Assembly: GCF_000739815.1 (NCBI RefSeq)
Contig: NZ_BBJJ01000013.1
Span: forward strand, 112,894 to 176,893
Origin: Paraburkholderia mimosarum LMG 23256 = NBRC 106338
GTDB lineage: Bacteria; Pseudomonadota; Gammaproteobacteria; Burkholderiales; Burkholderiaceae
Direction: 5' to 3'
Length of the DNA: 64,000 nt
Translations under genes and position numbers: made by a program
Shown: one piece after another, positions 35,890-44,880 of the stretch
Position numbering within the stretch: the stretch's first letter is position 1
Layout of the letters: every line of letters starts with the position of its first letter
The notes under the pieces: generated by a model
Told to the model about the DNA's origin: nothing
Seen by the model: the letters and a program-made list of their open reading frames with translations, nothing else
The model's database searches: none

Positions 35890-36153
35890 ATGCGAACGAT
35901 ACATTTTTCTGATGCTCGCGGGAATCTAAAAACCGTGATCGACCAGGTGGTCGACGACGCGGACGTGACGCTGATCACGCGACGTGACGCGCCGAACGCA
36001 GTCATCATGTCGCAAGACTATTACGACAGCCTCATGGAGACAGTTCACCTGCTCCGGTCGCCAGCGAACGCCGCCCACCTTGAACGCTCAATCAGTCAGC
36101 TACGGCGGGGTCAGGCAGCGGAACAAACGCTGAATGAGGGCGAGGGTGAATGA
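35890..36153 (+). CDS. yefM: YefM/Phd-family antitoxin
   Basis: An 87-residue antitoxin. The N-terminal half is the DNA-binding YefM/Phd fold (MRTIHFSDARGNLKTVIDQV, then VTLITRRDAPNAVIMSQDYYDSLMET). The C-terminal half (from about 60) is the flexible tail that wraps and blocks the YoeB toxin. Its stop overlaps the toxin start by four bases, the usual antitoxin-first arrangement. It should also bind the TGTAC-type operator upstream. Confidence 0.9.
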   Translation: MRTIHFSDARGNLKTVIDQVVDDADVTLITRRDAPNAVIMSQDYYDSLMETVHLLRSPANAAHLERSISQLRRGQAAEQTLNEGEGE

Positions 36154-36419
36154 CGACACGCCGTGTGCTTTTTACGCCCGATGCGTGGGAGGACTACGTC
36201 TACTGGCAAGGCCAGGACCGCAAGACCCTCAGGCGAATCAATCAGCTGATCCGCGAGGCACAACGCACATCATTTGAAGGTATCGGAAAGCCTGAGCCGC
36301 TGAAGGCGAATCTTTCCGGATTCTGGTCACGTCGTATCGACGACACGAACCGCCTGGTCTACGAGGCGGATGGCTGGCAAATCAGCATCATTTCCTGCCG
36401 GTATCATTACCAGGCCTGA
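36150..36419 (+). CDS. yoeB: YoeB-family mRNA interferase toxin
   Basis: An 89-residue RelE-fold toxin close to E. coli YoeB (84 residues). The catalytic set is intact: E49 in GKPEPL, R68 in NRLVY and H86 in the YHY ending. YoeB binds the ribosome and cleaves mRNA in the A site, stopping growth when the antitoxin is lost. The gene overlaps yefM by four bases (ATGA). Full length and intact active site suggest a working module. Confidence 0.92.
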   Translation: MTTRRVLFTPDAWEDYVYWQGQDRKTLRRINQLIREAQRTSFEGIGKPEPLKANLSGFWSRRIDDTNRLVYEADGWQISIISCRYHYQA

Positions 36420-37323
36420 GTGCACCTCGCCGCGAGCCCGCTGGCCGGAGATGCGGTCGCCGCCCGTATTTCGATGGGTGCGTCGCATTCGCGAGAATGT
36501 CGCTGTTCAAGGAATCTTCAGATTCTGATTTTGCCGATCAGGGGTGACCGCTCAAGCCGGGAAGGCGGGTTACAGCCCGAGCGACGACATCAACGATCCG
36601 CCCAACCTCCAGCGTGCTGAAATCGCCTTGACAAAGGACGGTAAGAATCGACGATCTGGACGTCCCCGCTGAGCAGTTGGTCTCTGTAACTGCCTTCACG
36701 GATGCGGGGATCGAGGCGCTCAAGGAACTGGTTGCCGAAGAGAGGCAGTCTGGCGGGACTGGGCAGCGCAGGTAGATAGGCGCTGATCAGGATGGGCGCC
36801 TCTTGCACCGTGGCACGAATTGGAGCCCTTTGGGCGAATGGGCAAGCCTTTCCCAATTTGTTATGCACCGGCCCATCCACTTTTTCTGTGCGTAACCACC
36901 TTCGCAGTAACGTCATGCGATAGGCCCGAAAGGCAATGGAAACAGGGCGCCAGGCTGCACCGCCGAAAAGAGGATAACCAAGGATAACGACGGCCATTGG
37001 GAATCCCGCGTCCGCTCGAGCACTACTGCGCTACAACCCCGGCTCGCTGGCCGGGCTCCCGCATTCCGACACGGTCACAATAATCGACAGGAAGGCAGGA
37101 GGACGAGGGTGGCGTCATTGCCAATCCCGAATACCAGTCCAACGCCCCCGGCCGTACAGATGTGTGTCAACAATGGAAAGGTGTGCCCGCAACATGCGGA
37201 CTTGTCATCCTTCGAACTAAAGTCCGCGAGCTTCGTGTCAGTCACTGCAATGCGTTTCTTGATGAGGGTCATGCCCAGCTCTGGGGTGGTCACCGGCGGA
37301 TAATTGCTGCGTCACCCTGACGC
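36420..37323. other. Region between two toxin-antitoxin modules, no supported gene
   Basis: Minus-strand frames around 36590-36997 and 37075-37293 are open but have no recognisable family, poor ribosome sites and breaks between adjacent frames. It looks like decayed accessory DNA. A cysteine-bearing 72-codon frame (37075-37293) could not be supported as a gene. Confidence 0.35.
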
Positions 37324-37662
37324 TTACATGAGTCGAAGGACGATCCTCTGGAGCATGGCCGGCAGGTCGCGTCGTGTATCGACCACGAGGTGAATGAAAA
37401 CGGTGTCGTCCCGCACCTGGTAGATGATTCGGTTCTTGCCGCACAGGGCCTGCCGGAAACGCTCATCGACGAAGCCTTCGAGTTCGGCAGGCATATGGCC
37501 ACTGTCGGGATACCGGCGAATCTGCGTGATGGTTTCCTGAATCTGCGCCGATGTCTGACGCCAGGTCTCCCATCCGAAGGTGCGGACAAGGTAACTTCTC
37601 AGTTCGTCGATGCCGATCCGCGCGGTCGGCAGGACGCGGTACTTCAGCAGCGGGGCCGGCAT
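37324..37662 (-). CDS. ParE/RelE-superfamily toxin
   Basis: A 112-residue toxin. The RelE/ParE fold is visible in PTARIGIDELRSYLVRTFGWET, then YPDSGHMPAELEG, then the core strand KNRIIYQVRDDTVFIHLVVDTRRD. The YRIIYQVRDDTVFI-like strand and preceding RQAL match ParE-type proteins, which usually inhibit gyrase. Ribosome-dependent cleavage as in RelE is the alternative. It overlaps the antitoxin stop by one codon (ATGA) and is translated after it. Confidence 0.84.
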   Translation of the reverse strand: MPAPLLKYRVLPTARIGIDELRSYLVRTFGWETWRQTSAQIQETITQIRRYPDSGHMPAELEGFVDERFRQALCGKNRIIYQVRDDTVFIHLVVDTRRDLPAMLQRIVLRLM

Positions 37663-37946
37663 CAGCGAAGTTTTTCCTGGCGGTCGAGTTCGTTGAGCTC
37701 CGCGAAGAAGTCGTCGCCGTCGACGTGGTCATCGCGCTCGATCTGTTTCTGGCCGATGGCCAGGATCTTCAGCAGCGCAATGGTCTGCTGGGTCGCTTCG
37801 TAGGTTCGCACGTCCTGGACCACGAGTTTCGCCTCGCCGTTCTGCGTGATGATGAGCGGCTCTCCCGAGTCGGTTAGGTCCTTGACGATCTGGGCGGCTT
37901 CGCTTTTGAGGTAGCTGATTGGCTTGACGTAATTGGCGAGGTGCAT
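37662..37946 (-). CDS. Phd/YefM-family antitoxin
   Basis: A 94-residue antitoxin. It starts MHLANYVKPISYLKSEAAQIVKDL, a Phd/YefM DNA-binding fold, followed by SGEPLIITQNGEAKLVVQDV. The acidic C-terminal tail (residues 65-94) should neutralise the ParE-like toxin encoded 3' to it with a 4-base overlap. CGGAG precedes the ATG. The palindrome in the promoter (37983-37996) is the expected binding site. Confidence 0.86.
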   Translation of the reverse strand: MHLANYVKPISYLKSEAAQIVKDLTDSGEPLIITQNGEAKLVVQDVRTYEATQQTIALLKILAIGQKQIERDDHVDGDDFFAELNELDRQEKLR

Positions 37947-37976
37947 GGGGCGCTCCGTTGGGGTCAGACAGGACTG

Positions 37977-38005
37977 AATATAGACCGTTAACGGTCAGAT
38001 CGCAA
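37977..38005 (-). promoter_or_regulatory. Promoter with operator palindrome of the second toxin-antitoxin module
   Basis: On the minus strand a -35-like TTGCGA (38000-38005) and a -10-like TATATT (37977-37982) are 17 bases apart. The spacer holds the perfect 14-bp palindrome GACCGTTAACGGTC (37983-37996). An operator inside the promoter spacer fits direct repression by the antitoxin. Confidence 0.65.
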
Positions 38006-38009
38006 CACT

Positions 38010-38842
38010 CAAGTTCGCGTTCCCCGACATGCGCGGTTTCTCGCCACGCAACCTGAAATACATGCGCGCGCTTGCGCAAGCATGGCCGGATCCGGAATTT
38101 GTGCAGCAGCCTGCTGCACAATTCCGTGGTTCCACCTTTGCACCTTGCTCGACAAGGTCAAAGGTACCGCGCATCGCAACCGGTATGCTGCCAAGGTGCT
38201 CGAACACGGCTGGTCGCGCAGCGTGCTGGCCATGCAGATCGAGACGGCCGCGCACGCGCGCGCTGGCAATGCGGTCACCAATTTGCGGAGCGGTTGCCGC
38301 CACCGCAATCCGATCTCGCGCGCGACGTGCTCAAGGATCCGTATATCTTCGACTTCCTCGGGCTTGACCGAGAACGCCCAGGAGCGCGACATCGAGCGTG
38401 CGCTCACCCAGCACATCACGCGCTTCCTCCTGGAACTGGGCGCCGGCTTCGCGTTCGTGGGCGCCAGTACCGGCTGGAGGTGGGCGGCGACGAGTTTTTT
38501 GTCGATCTGCTTTTCTACCATCTCAAGCTGCGTTGCTATATCGTCGTCGAACTGAAAACGACGCCGTTCAAGCCCGAATATGCGGGCCAGCTGAACTTCT
38601 ACCTGTCCGCAATCGATGCGCAGGTCAAGGCGCCTGAGGACCAGCCGACCATCGGCCTGCTGCTGTGCAAGGAAAAGAACCGGCTCGTGGCGGAATATGC
38701 GCTGCGCGGCGTGGCCAAGCCAATGGGCGTCGCTGAGTATCAACTGATGCGCGAGGTGCCGCCCTCGCTGGAGACTGGGCTGCCGACCATCGATCAGATC
38801 GAGGCCGAACTGCGTCCTGACCTGCCGGACGGCACCGTGTAA
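38010..38842 (+). pseudogene. DUF1016 (YhcG-type PDDEXK nuclease) pseudogene
   Basis: Pieces of a DUF1016 protein follow in the correct order but in different frames: SPRNLKYMRALAQAWPD (frame at 38029), LLDKVKGTAHRNRYAAKVLEHGWSRSVL, QSDLARDVLKDPYIFDFLGL, FLLELGAGFAFVGA, then the intact end GGDEFFVDLLFYHLKLRCYIVVELKT (frame at 38072). At least four frame changes occur, and the N-terminal half is missing. The catalytic core strand ELKT of the nuclease domain survives. The 5' end abuts the promoter of the toxin-antitoxin module, so a rearrangement probably joined them. It cannot encode a working enzyme. Confidence 0.8.
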
Positions 38843-38880
38843 ACATCGCCGGGCGACGCGCGCGCCGCTTTCACCGGCAG

Positions 38881-39005
38881 GTACTAGCGTCGGTGACCGC
38901 CACATAGACCTGGCGACGCTCATCCTCGTCCGGTATCGGGCTGCCGTCGGCACCGCGCAGGCGGAAATCATTGCCCACCTTGACCCGCTTCCATCCTGGA
39001 CGCGA
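38881..39005 (-). pseudogene. Partial duplicate of the helicase C-terminal segment
   Basis: About 120 bp, read on the minus strand, encodes GWKRVKVGNDFRLRGADG, then SPIPDEDERRQVYVAVTDAS. This closely matches the helicase pseudogene about 500 bp away (EWKRVRVASDFRLRGADG, PMPDDDELRLLYVAVTRAQ) in protein and DNA. The copy lacks the rest of the gene, so it is a fragment left by duplication or recombination. Confidence 0.65.
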
Positions 39006-39319
39006 GAGATAAAGCTTTTGTGTGCGAGTCCGACTCTGTATTTTCAGCCAGCTTGGATCTTCCGCCGCGCGTCCTATACTAGAGATGAGCCGCGCGGAAG
39101 CCGGCCCTGAAGCAGTAACGGACGGGAAACCGTTCAGTGGGGCGCGGTAGCGGGGCCACGGAAACGCCTGCGTGAACAACGTGGGCGTTTTCTTTGGCGG
39201 TTCCCGGCAGCGTGGCGCAGCGGGCGAGCGACAAACGCGGCGTCCGTTCGACCGTGCCAACCCGATCAGCCCGATGCAGGGCCCCCGCAACAATTTTCAC
39301 CGTGACGGGCCGGCGCGTT

Positions 39320-40657
39320 CTAGGGCCGAAGATTGAAAAGCCGCAGCAGCTCGTCGCGCAACGCCGAGATATCGAGGACATGCTGTGCCCGGGTCACGGC
39401 CACATAAAGGAGCCGGAGTTCATCGTCGTCCGGCATCGGGCCGCCATCGGCACCGCGCAGGCGGAAATCGCTGGCCACCCTGACCCGCTTCCATTCGAGT
39501 CCCTTGGCACGGTGGACGGTTGAGATCACATAGACAGCCGCGTCTTCCGTCGCCGAGCGCTGCGCCAGCGCCCGCAGATAGCCGGTACCCAGCTCGTCGA
39601 CGATCCGCACGACCGGCAGCAGGTCCTGACCAAATGCGCTGCGCGCGAACGCCTGTGCGTCGCTCCAGGTCTCGAACAGCGAAAACGCCGCCGGGCGGAA
39701 CGCGCGCTGGCCGGCCAGCAGCCGGTCTGCGCCGTCAGCGTAGGCGAGGATCTCGGCCGGACTCATCCGGATCGCCGGTCGATGTCCCGCCTCGCGTCCT
39801 GCAGCGAACTGCCAGATCGCCGTGACGTTCTTCCGGCACAGGATCGCGTCGACCGGCGGTGCCAGCGCGGAATCTTCCACCATGATCGAGCCGATGGCTT
39901 CCTGTCCCCGGATGGACGTGCGCTCACCGAGCAGTGCAAGCAGGCGGCTGGCGAGCGCCGCGAACGTGGCGCCACAGCGGAACGATTCCGTAAGCGCGCA
40001 CTCGGGCGCGTCGATCTGCGCCATCGCATTGACCGCGCCCCGCCGTTCGTAGATCTGCTTGGTAAGGGTCGCCCACGTAGATGATCTGCGCGTGGCGCTG
40101 CTGGCCAAGGACCGAAAGCATCACCCCGTCACTGTCCTGCACCTCGTCGAAAAGTAGGTAGTCGGCTTCGATGCGTGGCTCCGAGAGCGCCCAGAGTTTC
40201 AGGAGCACATCCGGCGAAATGGCGCCCACGGCGCGCGCTGCCGCACCCTCTTCCCACAGGTGTCCGATGTAAGGCAGCAGATACGTGCGCAGTTGCGCGG
40301 CCACCGCTTCGTCGATCTTTTCATCGACAACAATATGCCGGGTTGCCGGCTGGATATCCGCGGACCGGCAGAACCTGTCCCGCCCGTCGGCAATCATCCG
40401 CCCGATCTCGAAAGGCGCAAGCTCGACGGCCTTGCCCGTCACCGTGCGCACTTCCAGCGGGCCAAGCCCGTAACGCGCCGCCAGTTCATGCGGCGGCTCG
40501 CCCTGAAGGCTCACCCGGCTTCTCAGCGAAGGACTCACGCTGGCCCACGCCAGCGAATGCATCGTCCGCGAGTCGACGTGAGGCGAGAAACGCCGGGCTG
40601 CATTTGCCGCGATTTCCCGGTTGAACGCGAGGTACATGCGTGACGCAACCAGACCCA
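39320..40657 (-). pseudogene. UvrD-like superfamily I helicase pseudogene
   Basis: On the minus strand the upstream part (40657 to about 40062) reads MYLAFNREIAANAARRF, then THSLAWAS-like (TMHSLAWASVS), and motif II YLLFDEVQDSDG with IIYVGDPYQ. The downstream part (about 40058 to 39320) reads QIYERRGAVNAMA, ALTESFRCG, motif V VHRAKGLEWKRV and motif VI LLYVAVTRAQHVL. The two parts join smoothly if one base is removed at about 40058-40061, so a single-base insertion separates them. The Walker A region upstream of MYLAFNREI is absent, and the homology ends near the tandem-repeat array. It is a broken helicase, perhaps once linked to the neighbouring nuclease remnant. Confidence 0.78.
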
Positions 40658-40744
40658 TCGAAATGGCGCGCCGGCCACACAACTGTTGACAAGGAACGAG
40701 GTATCGCGACGGCACTCCGAATTGCGCGTCTTGAGATCCAAGTC

Positions 40745-41545
40745 GTGGCACATGCGCCATTATCGATAGCACAATTCCCGAGAAGGCTTGCCCCGCCAAG
40801 ATTTGCCGGCGACAGCACCGGCCGCTGTCCTCCTCTCTTCTGCCTTGGCCGCGGCACATTCGCCCATTCGCCGTTAACGATGGCACATTCAGGGCCCAGG
40901 CCGCCTTCGAAGACGGCCCCTGGCGATGGCACAATTCAACTGGAGTCCTGCTCGGCAAGGGTTTGCGGACAGAGCCGGCCATATTCCTCCTCTTTCCTAC
41001 TCTTGGCCGCGGCACATTCGCCATTGACGATGGCACATTCAGGGTCCCGGACCGGCGGCGAAGGCGGCCTCGCGATGGCGCAATTCAACCGGAGCCCTGC
41101 CCGGCAAGGGTTTGCAGGCGACAGAGCCGGCCATTTTCTTCCTCTTCCTACCGGCATATTCGCCATTGACGATGGCACATTCAGGGTCCCGGACCGGCGG
41201 CGAAGGCGGCCCCTGGCGATGGCACAATTCAACCGGAGCCTTGCCCGGCAAGGGTTTGCGGGCGACAGAGCCGGCCGTTTTCCTCCTCTTTTCTACACCT
41301 GGCCGCAGCACAATCGCCATTAAAGATGGCACATTCAGGGTCCCGGACCGCCTTCAAAGGCGGCCCCTGGCGATGGCACAATTCAACCGGAGCCTTGCCC
41401 CGCAAGGTTTTGCGGGCGACAGAGCCGGCCGTTTTTCTCCTCTTTTCTACCCCTGGCCGCGGCACATTCGCCATTAACGATGGCACATTCAGCGTTCTGG
41501 GCTGACTTCGAAGGGACCCCTTACGATGCCGCAACCCCAAAGACC
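40745..41545. repeat. Array of about five ~150-bp tandem repeats
   Basis: Each unit contains ATGGCACAATTC, then a GC-rich stretch with GCCCGGCAAGGGTTTGCGGG, GACAGAGCCGGCC, a pyrimidine tract (CCTCCTCTTTTCTAC), GGCCGCGGCACATTCGCC and CGATGGCACATTCAGGG. The ACAATTC marks lie at 40771, 40931, 41080, 41224 and 41378, i.e. units of 160, 149, 144 and 154 bp, with a degenerate sixth near 41531. Each unit also has the interrupted palindrome GCCATTAACGATGGC or a variant. The repeat is too long and too diverged for CRISPR. It may be terminal DNA of a mobile element or a protein-binding array. Confidence 0.8.
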
Positions 41546-42379
41546 CTAGAGGGTTTTGGGCGATCGGCTTGCAGGGGAACTGCGCCGATGCGGGGTGCAT
41601 GGTGAGCGTCGCCCCGACCCGTTGGCTCGCGAGTTGAAGAAGTGCGACTCGTCATAAGCGAAGCGGTGATATATGCAATCAACGCATTACAAGAGGAATA
41701 CTAATGAAATGGTGACCGCGTAATGTGAGCGTCCGCCAGCGACATGCCAACTGCCGGGCACCCGTCACCGGGTGCGATTTTTAACATTACCGGGCCAACT
41801 GTCAAACCTCCGTCCGCCATCTTCGGAGGTGTTCGTCCGACCGAGAAACGCGACTAACGGTCTGCCGTGGTTTCGCCCCCAAACACAGCGGTGGGCGCCA
41901 AACCCCGTCTTCAGGCATCCGCGCCCGCGGCACGGCCGGCGCAGCCGACGTCGTATCCCTCCGGCGCCTTGACGCCCCGCGGCGGGGCGAGCGTCGCGAG
42001 TGTCTACCACTGGCGCCTGTACCCTCCGCCGGCTCCAGTCCCACAATCCCACCGGGGACTTGCCACCGGCGGGGACCGCATCGGAAACGTTGGCAAGCCG
42101 GGGCGCCGACGTACGACGTCAGCCTCGCTGATCTGGTGGAGGGGAGCCACATATTGCAGATATAGATCGTCATCCTTAGTAATCCGGGCGTGGGATCGGC
42201 CACATTTTTTTGTCTTTACCCGTGTTGCCCACAAGGCAAGACGGCGTTATCGATCGGGCTTCACTCTTTTTGCCGCCGTCCGCAGAGACGGGAGCCGGCA
42301 GATGACTGATGACAATTCAAGCCAAAGACGATTGACGACCCCCAGCAGGATTTGCAAGGGCGGACCTTCGCCGGCCGGC
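41546..42379. other. Region with no supported gene, holding a dispersed repeat
   Basis: No coding frame could be supported. The stretch contains the second copy of the dispersed element (41845-41917), short inverted repeats (for example CCGGGCACCCGTCACCGGGTG near 41754), and decayed-looking sequence. Confidence 0.35.
41845..41917. repeat. Dispersed repeat element, copy B
   Basis: A 73-bp segment begins GAAACGCGACTAAC and ends CCCGTCTTCAGGCA, matching the ends of the 74-bp segment at 28617-28690 exactly. Interior similarity is low apart from a short TGCC near base 19. Neither copy is inside a gene. Confidence 0.55.
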
Positions 42380-42847
42380 TCAGCCGTGAGCCCGTGAAGT
42401 GAGGGTGTCAGATGGAGGATCTCGTCGGGCTTTACGGCGCGTCAAAAGCCAGAAGATATACGCGGTCGAAGCTCCGGCAATCCACACGGGGAGAACGGAA
42501 ATTGTCCATTCCGTCTGCCAGAAGGGAAGAGTCAGCGCTGGCAGTGAACTCGCAACCAATAGATAGATGATTCGGTACCGGTTCACCCGCTGAAGAATGA
42601 CTGCCAGCGGCAGCCCGTAAAGCCACGTGAAGAAATAACCAACGGCCGTGCTGTTGATCGAGACGCCGATGAGTGACTGAAGCGGCGGCAGGCCCCACAC
42701 CGAAGGATAAAACCACTCATGCAGCAGGAAGAACAGCCATCCGCTCGTGAACGGAATAATCAGTGGGGCGACAGCTGCAGCAACAAGATGGGCTAGAACA
42801 TTCCTCACGATCTTCGCCCGGTGATGTCCGATAATCTGTCTGCTCAT
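42380..42847 (-). CDS. Small multi-pass membrane protein, unknown function
   Basis: A 155-residue protein with about four membrane helices: LAHLVAAAVAPLIIPF-type (about 18-40), SVWGLPPLQSLIGVSI region, GYFFTWLYGLPLAVILQ (about 70-88), and IIYLLVASSLPALTLPF with WTISVLPVWIAGASTAYIFWLL. The C-terminus is basic and cytosolic (TRRKARRDPP). GGGGGT precedes the ATG at 42847. No family is recognised. It lies 199 bases after the nuclease gene on the same strand and could be its partner, although the spacing does not demand one transcript. Confidence 0.6.
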   Translation of the reverse strand: MSRQIIGHHRAKIVRNVLAHLVAAAVAPLIIPFTSGWLFFLLHEWFYPSVWGLPPLQSLIGVSINSTAVGYFFTWLYGLPLAVILQRVNRYRIIYLLVASSLPALTLPFWQTEWTISVLPVWIAGASTAYIFWLLTRRKARRDPPSDTLTSRAHG

Positions 42848-43046
42848 GCCCGCTACCCCCCTTTGGCCAGTGCGCCCTACGTGCGGCTTGGCAATCATGC
42901 AGAGCCGCCGCCCGTGAGTCGGGCCACGACAAGGACCACTTCCGAAGGACAGCCGCCGCTCGCACCGTCGGCCGGCGTCGCGAAGGCGAGATCGTTGCGC
43001 TCTCAAGCGAATTCGGTGGCGTGGTCGAGAGGCGCTCGCTGAATAA

Positions 43047-44027
43047 TCAATGCCCGCGCGTGTTGTCTGGTCCCGGCAAAAGCGAATCGGCGACGGCAGC
43101 CGGCACGGCATTGAGGTCGAATCGGAGGCGATACTCGAAGAGCGAGACGTTCGGCACCGCGATGATCGCCTCGCGCAATCTCGCGTTGATCGAGCGCGCA
43201 ACGATCACGCCGGTGACGGACTTTTGGCGTGCGAGGTTGAGCGACACCCAGCCCATGTAATTTGTAAGCTGCCCAATCGCCTTGTCGGGCGCTTCGCCAC
43301 GTTTCAGCTCGAAGACGACAAAATTACCGTCCTCGTCAACCGCGAGAATGTCGATGCGGCGGCCGCTTCCCGTCGGATATTCCAGACCCGACGACGTATC
43401 GTCGGTATAGAGGCGCAGCCGCTTTCCGTTGACCCGGATGGCACTCAGGTTGCTCGCGATGAACTCCTGGAGCTGGCGTTCAAGGTGGAAGACCGTCTCA
43501 GCCATTAACTCCAAGTCCTCGTCGGTCGCGGTGGCCGCGTCGGCGTCCGTTGTCGTTTCGCCGACCAGCTCAGTCGGCTGGCCCGCTTCGCAATTCACTC
43601 CGGCGAGCGCTCCGCTCGAAGATGGCCGCACGCGCACCTTGGACTTCGTTGTGGCATCAGGATCAATATAGATTTCCCAGACCCCGTGAAGGTCGGGAAT
43701 ATACCGCTCATACGTCACCTGATCGCTTCCGTGCACTTTGCGCTTGTAAAGAAGATCGTAGCGGTGGCCGCTGTCAGTTCGCCTTGGCACAACGTTAGGC
43801 TGGTAATGGCCCCGCGCAAGGTGGTTGACGGTGATCGCCCCCAAGTCCGGCGCGACGTTGGAAACCTTGTAGTCCGGGAATTCCTGCAGGATGAGTTCTG
43901 TGACTTCTCTGGCCGTCGCGGGTCTGCCAAGCTTGCAGACCGCATCGTAGGCCAGTTGCCATCCTGTCTTACGCTCCGACTGACCCGGGTCTTCGCCCGT
44001 TACAACCTCATCGTTACCGGTTGCCAT
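43047..44027 (-). CDS. DUF91/NucS-like nuclease with N-terminal winged-helix-like domain
   Basis: A 326-residue protein. Residues about 20-95 (GWQLAYDAVCKLGRPATAREVTELI, then YKVSNVAPDLGAITVNHLARG) look like a winged-helix or DNA-binding domain of the kind fused to restriction-like nucleases. Residues about 175-320 form a PD-(D/E)xK nuclease related to DUF91/NucS: D226 in GRRIDILAVD, E240 and K242 in VVFELKRGEAPDKAIGQLTNY. AAAGGAGAA precedes the ATG. The combination suggests a sequence- or damage-directed DNA endonuclease, possibly defensive. No methylase is adjacent, so it is not a standard restriction pair. Confidence 0.78.
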   Translation of the reverse strand: MATGNDEVVTGEDPGQSERKTGWQLAYDAVCKLGRPATAREVTELILQEFPDYKVSNVAPDLGAITVNHLARGHYQPNVVPRRTDSGHRYDLLYKRKVHGSDQVTYERYIPDLHGVWEIYIDPDATTKSKVRVRPSSSGALAGVNCEAGQPTELVGETTTDADAATATDEDLELMAETVFHLERQLQEFIASNLSAIRVNGKRLRLYTDDTSSGLEYPTGSGRRIDILAVDEDGNFVVFELKRGEAPDKAIGQLTNYMGWVSLNLARQKSVTGVIVARSINARLREAIIAVPNVSLFEYRLRFDLNAVPAAVADSLLPGPDNTRGH

Positions 44028-44299
44028 CGCCGTTCTCCTTTGCTATGCCAGCGAATCCGTGTTGCGACAATGGCGGCCAGCAACGGTACGCGAGAGACTG
44101 GTAACTGGGCCGATGCCGACAACGGAATGTCTGTCGTGGACCCAGGGTGGACCACGCGACGTGGCCGTACTGCGTTCCACGGCCGATCTGCGACGCCGTC
44201 CACGGCCATGGAAATCTCACGGTGTGCATTGCCATCGGTCCAGATGAAATCGAACGCGATATGCGGATGCCCGAATTTCTGTAGCGTTCGACGCGAGGC

Positions 44300-44824
44300 T
44301 TACAAGATCTCGCGACGGGCCTCGATTGCGGCGCGTAGGTTTCCCAGTCGTTCGGTGATCGAAGCCACGTCCATGCCATTGCGAGCAAGCTCACGCACCT
44401 GCAATGCCCCACTGGCCATAGCCTCGTCGGCGGCGATCAGCCGGGGAAGGAAGTCGCTTTCGGACCGGTGACGCAGCCACGTCATGTCGTTCTCGGGGAC
44501 GGGGAGGTGCCGGATCAGCGTTTCAACTACTTCCATGTTGCGGCCGGCCTGGTCGATGATCGCGATCTGCTCGCGTTGCTCCGAGCCGGGAAACGGTTCC
44601 TGACGGCTCGGCGCCGGGATCGTGCGACGGATAACAGAGATGCGTTCGGTGAGTGCCGCGCGGGCCTCGCCAAGCAGTCCGCACACGCCGTTGCGGATGA
44701 TCTGGTCGTCAGCGCGGTCCCTGTTTTCCTGCCGATAGGCGTTGTAGCCCCAGCCGGTGTAGAGATTGACGACCAGCGCCTTGAGCGCGCCGGCGTTATC
44801 AATGGGGTTTGGTGTTGTGGACAT
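44300..44824 (-). CDS. Helical protein of unknown function paired with an SPFH gene
   Basis: A 174-residue, mostly helical soluble protein (RADDQIIRNGVCGLLGEARAALTERISVI, then ASITERLGNLRAAIEARREIL). No family recognised, no membrane segment, one cysteine. It follows the SPFH gene after 56 bases on the same strand, so the two are probably cotranscribed. Helical partners of SPFH proteins often form part of membrane or cage assemblies, but this is inference. The ribosome site is weak. Confidence 0.62.
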   Translation of the reverse strand: MSTTPNPIDNAGALKALVVNLYTGWGYNAYRQENRDRADDQIIRNGVCGLLGEARAALTERISVIRRTIPAPSRQEPFPGSEQREQIAIIDQAGRNMEVVETLIRHLPVPENDMTWLRHRSESDFLPRLIAADEAMASGALQVRELARNGMDVASITERLGNLRAAIEARREIL

Positions 44825-44880
44825 GGTTTAACCGATTACGGATGCGGCGAGCGGGGTAATGACCCGCCGCAGTGGCAAAC

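Noticed and set aside
36590..36997. A 135-codon gene on the minus strand
   Set aside because: No ribosome site or family resemblance, and neighbouring frames break it. Treated as decayed DNA.
40745..41545. CRISPR array
   Set aside because: Units are 144-160 bp, diverged and contiguous. There are no short identical repeats with unique spacers and no cas genes.
43686..44471. A 261-codon plus-strand gene
   Set aside because: Overlaps the well-supported nuclease gene on the other strand and has chance-frame composition.
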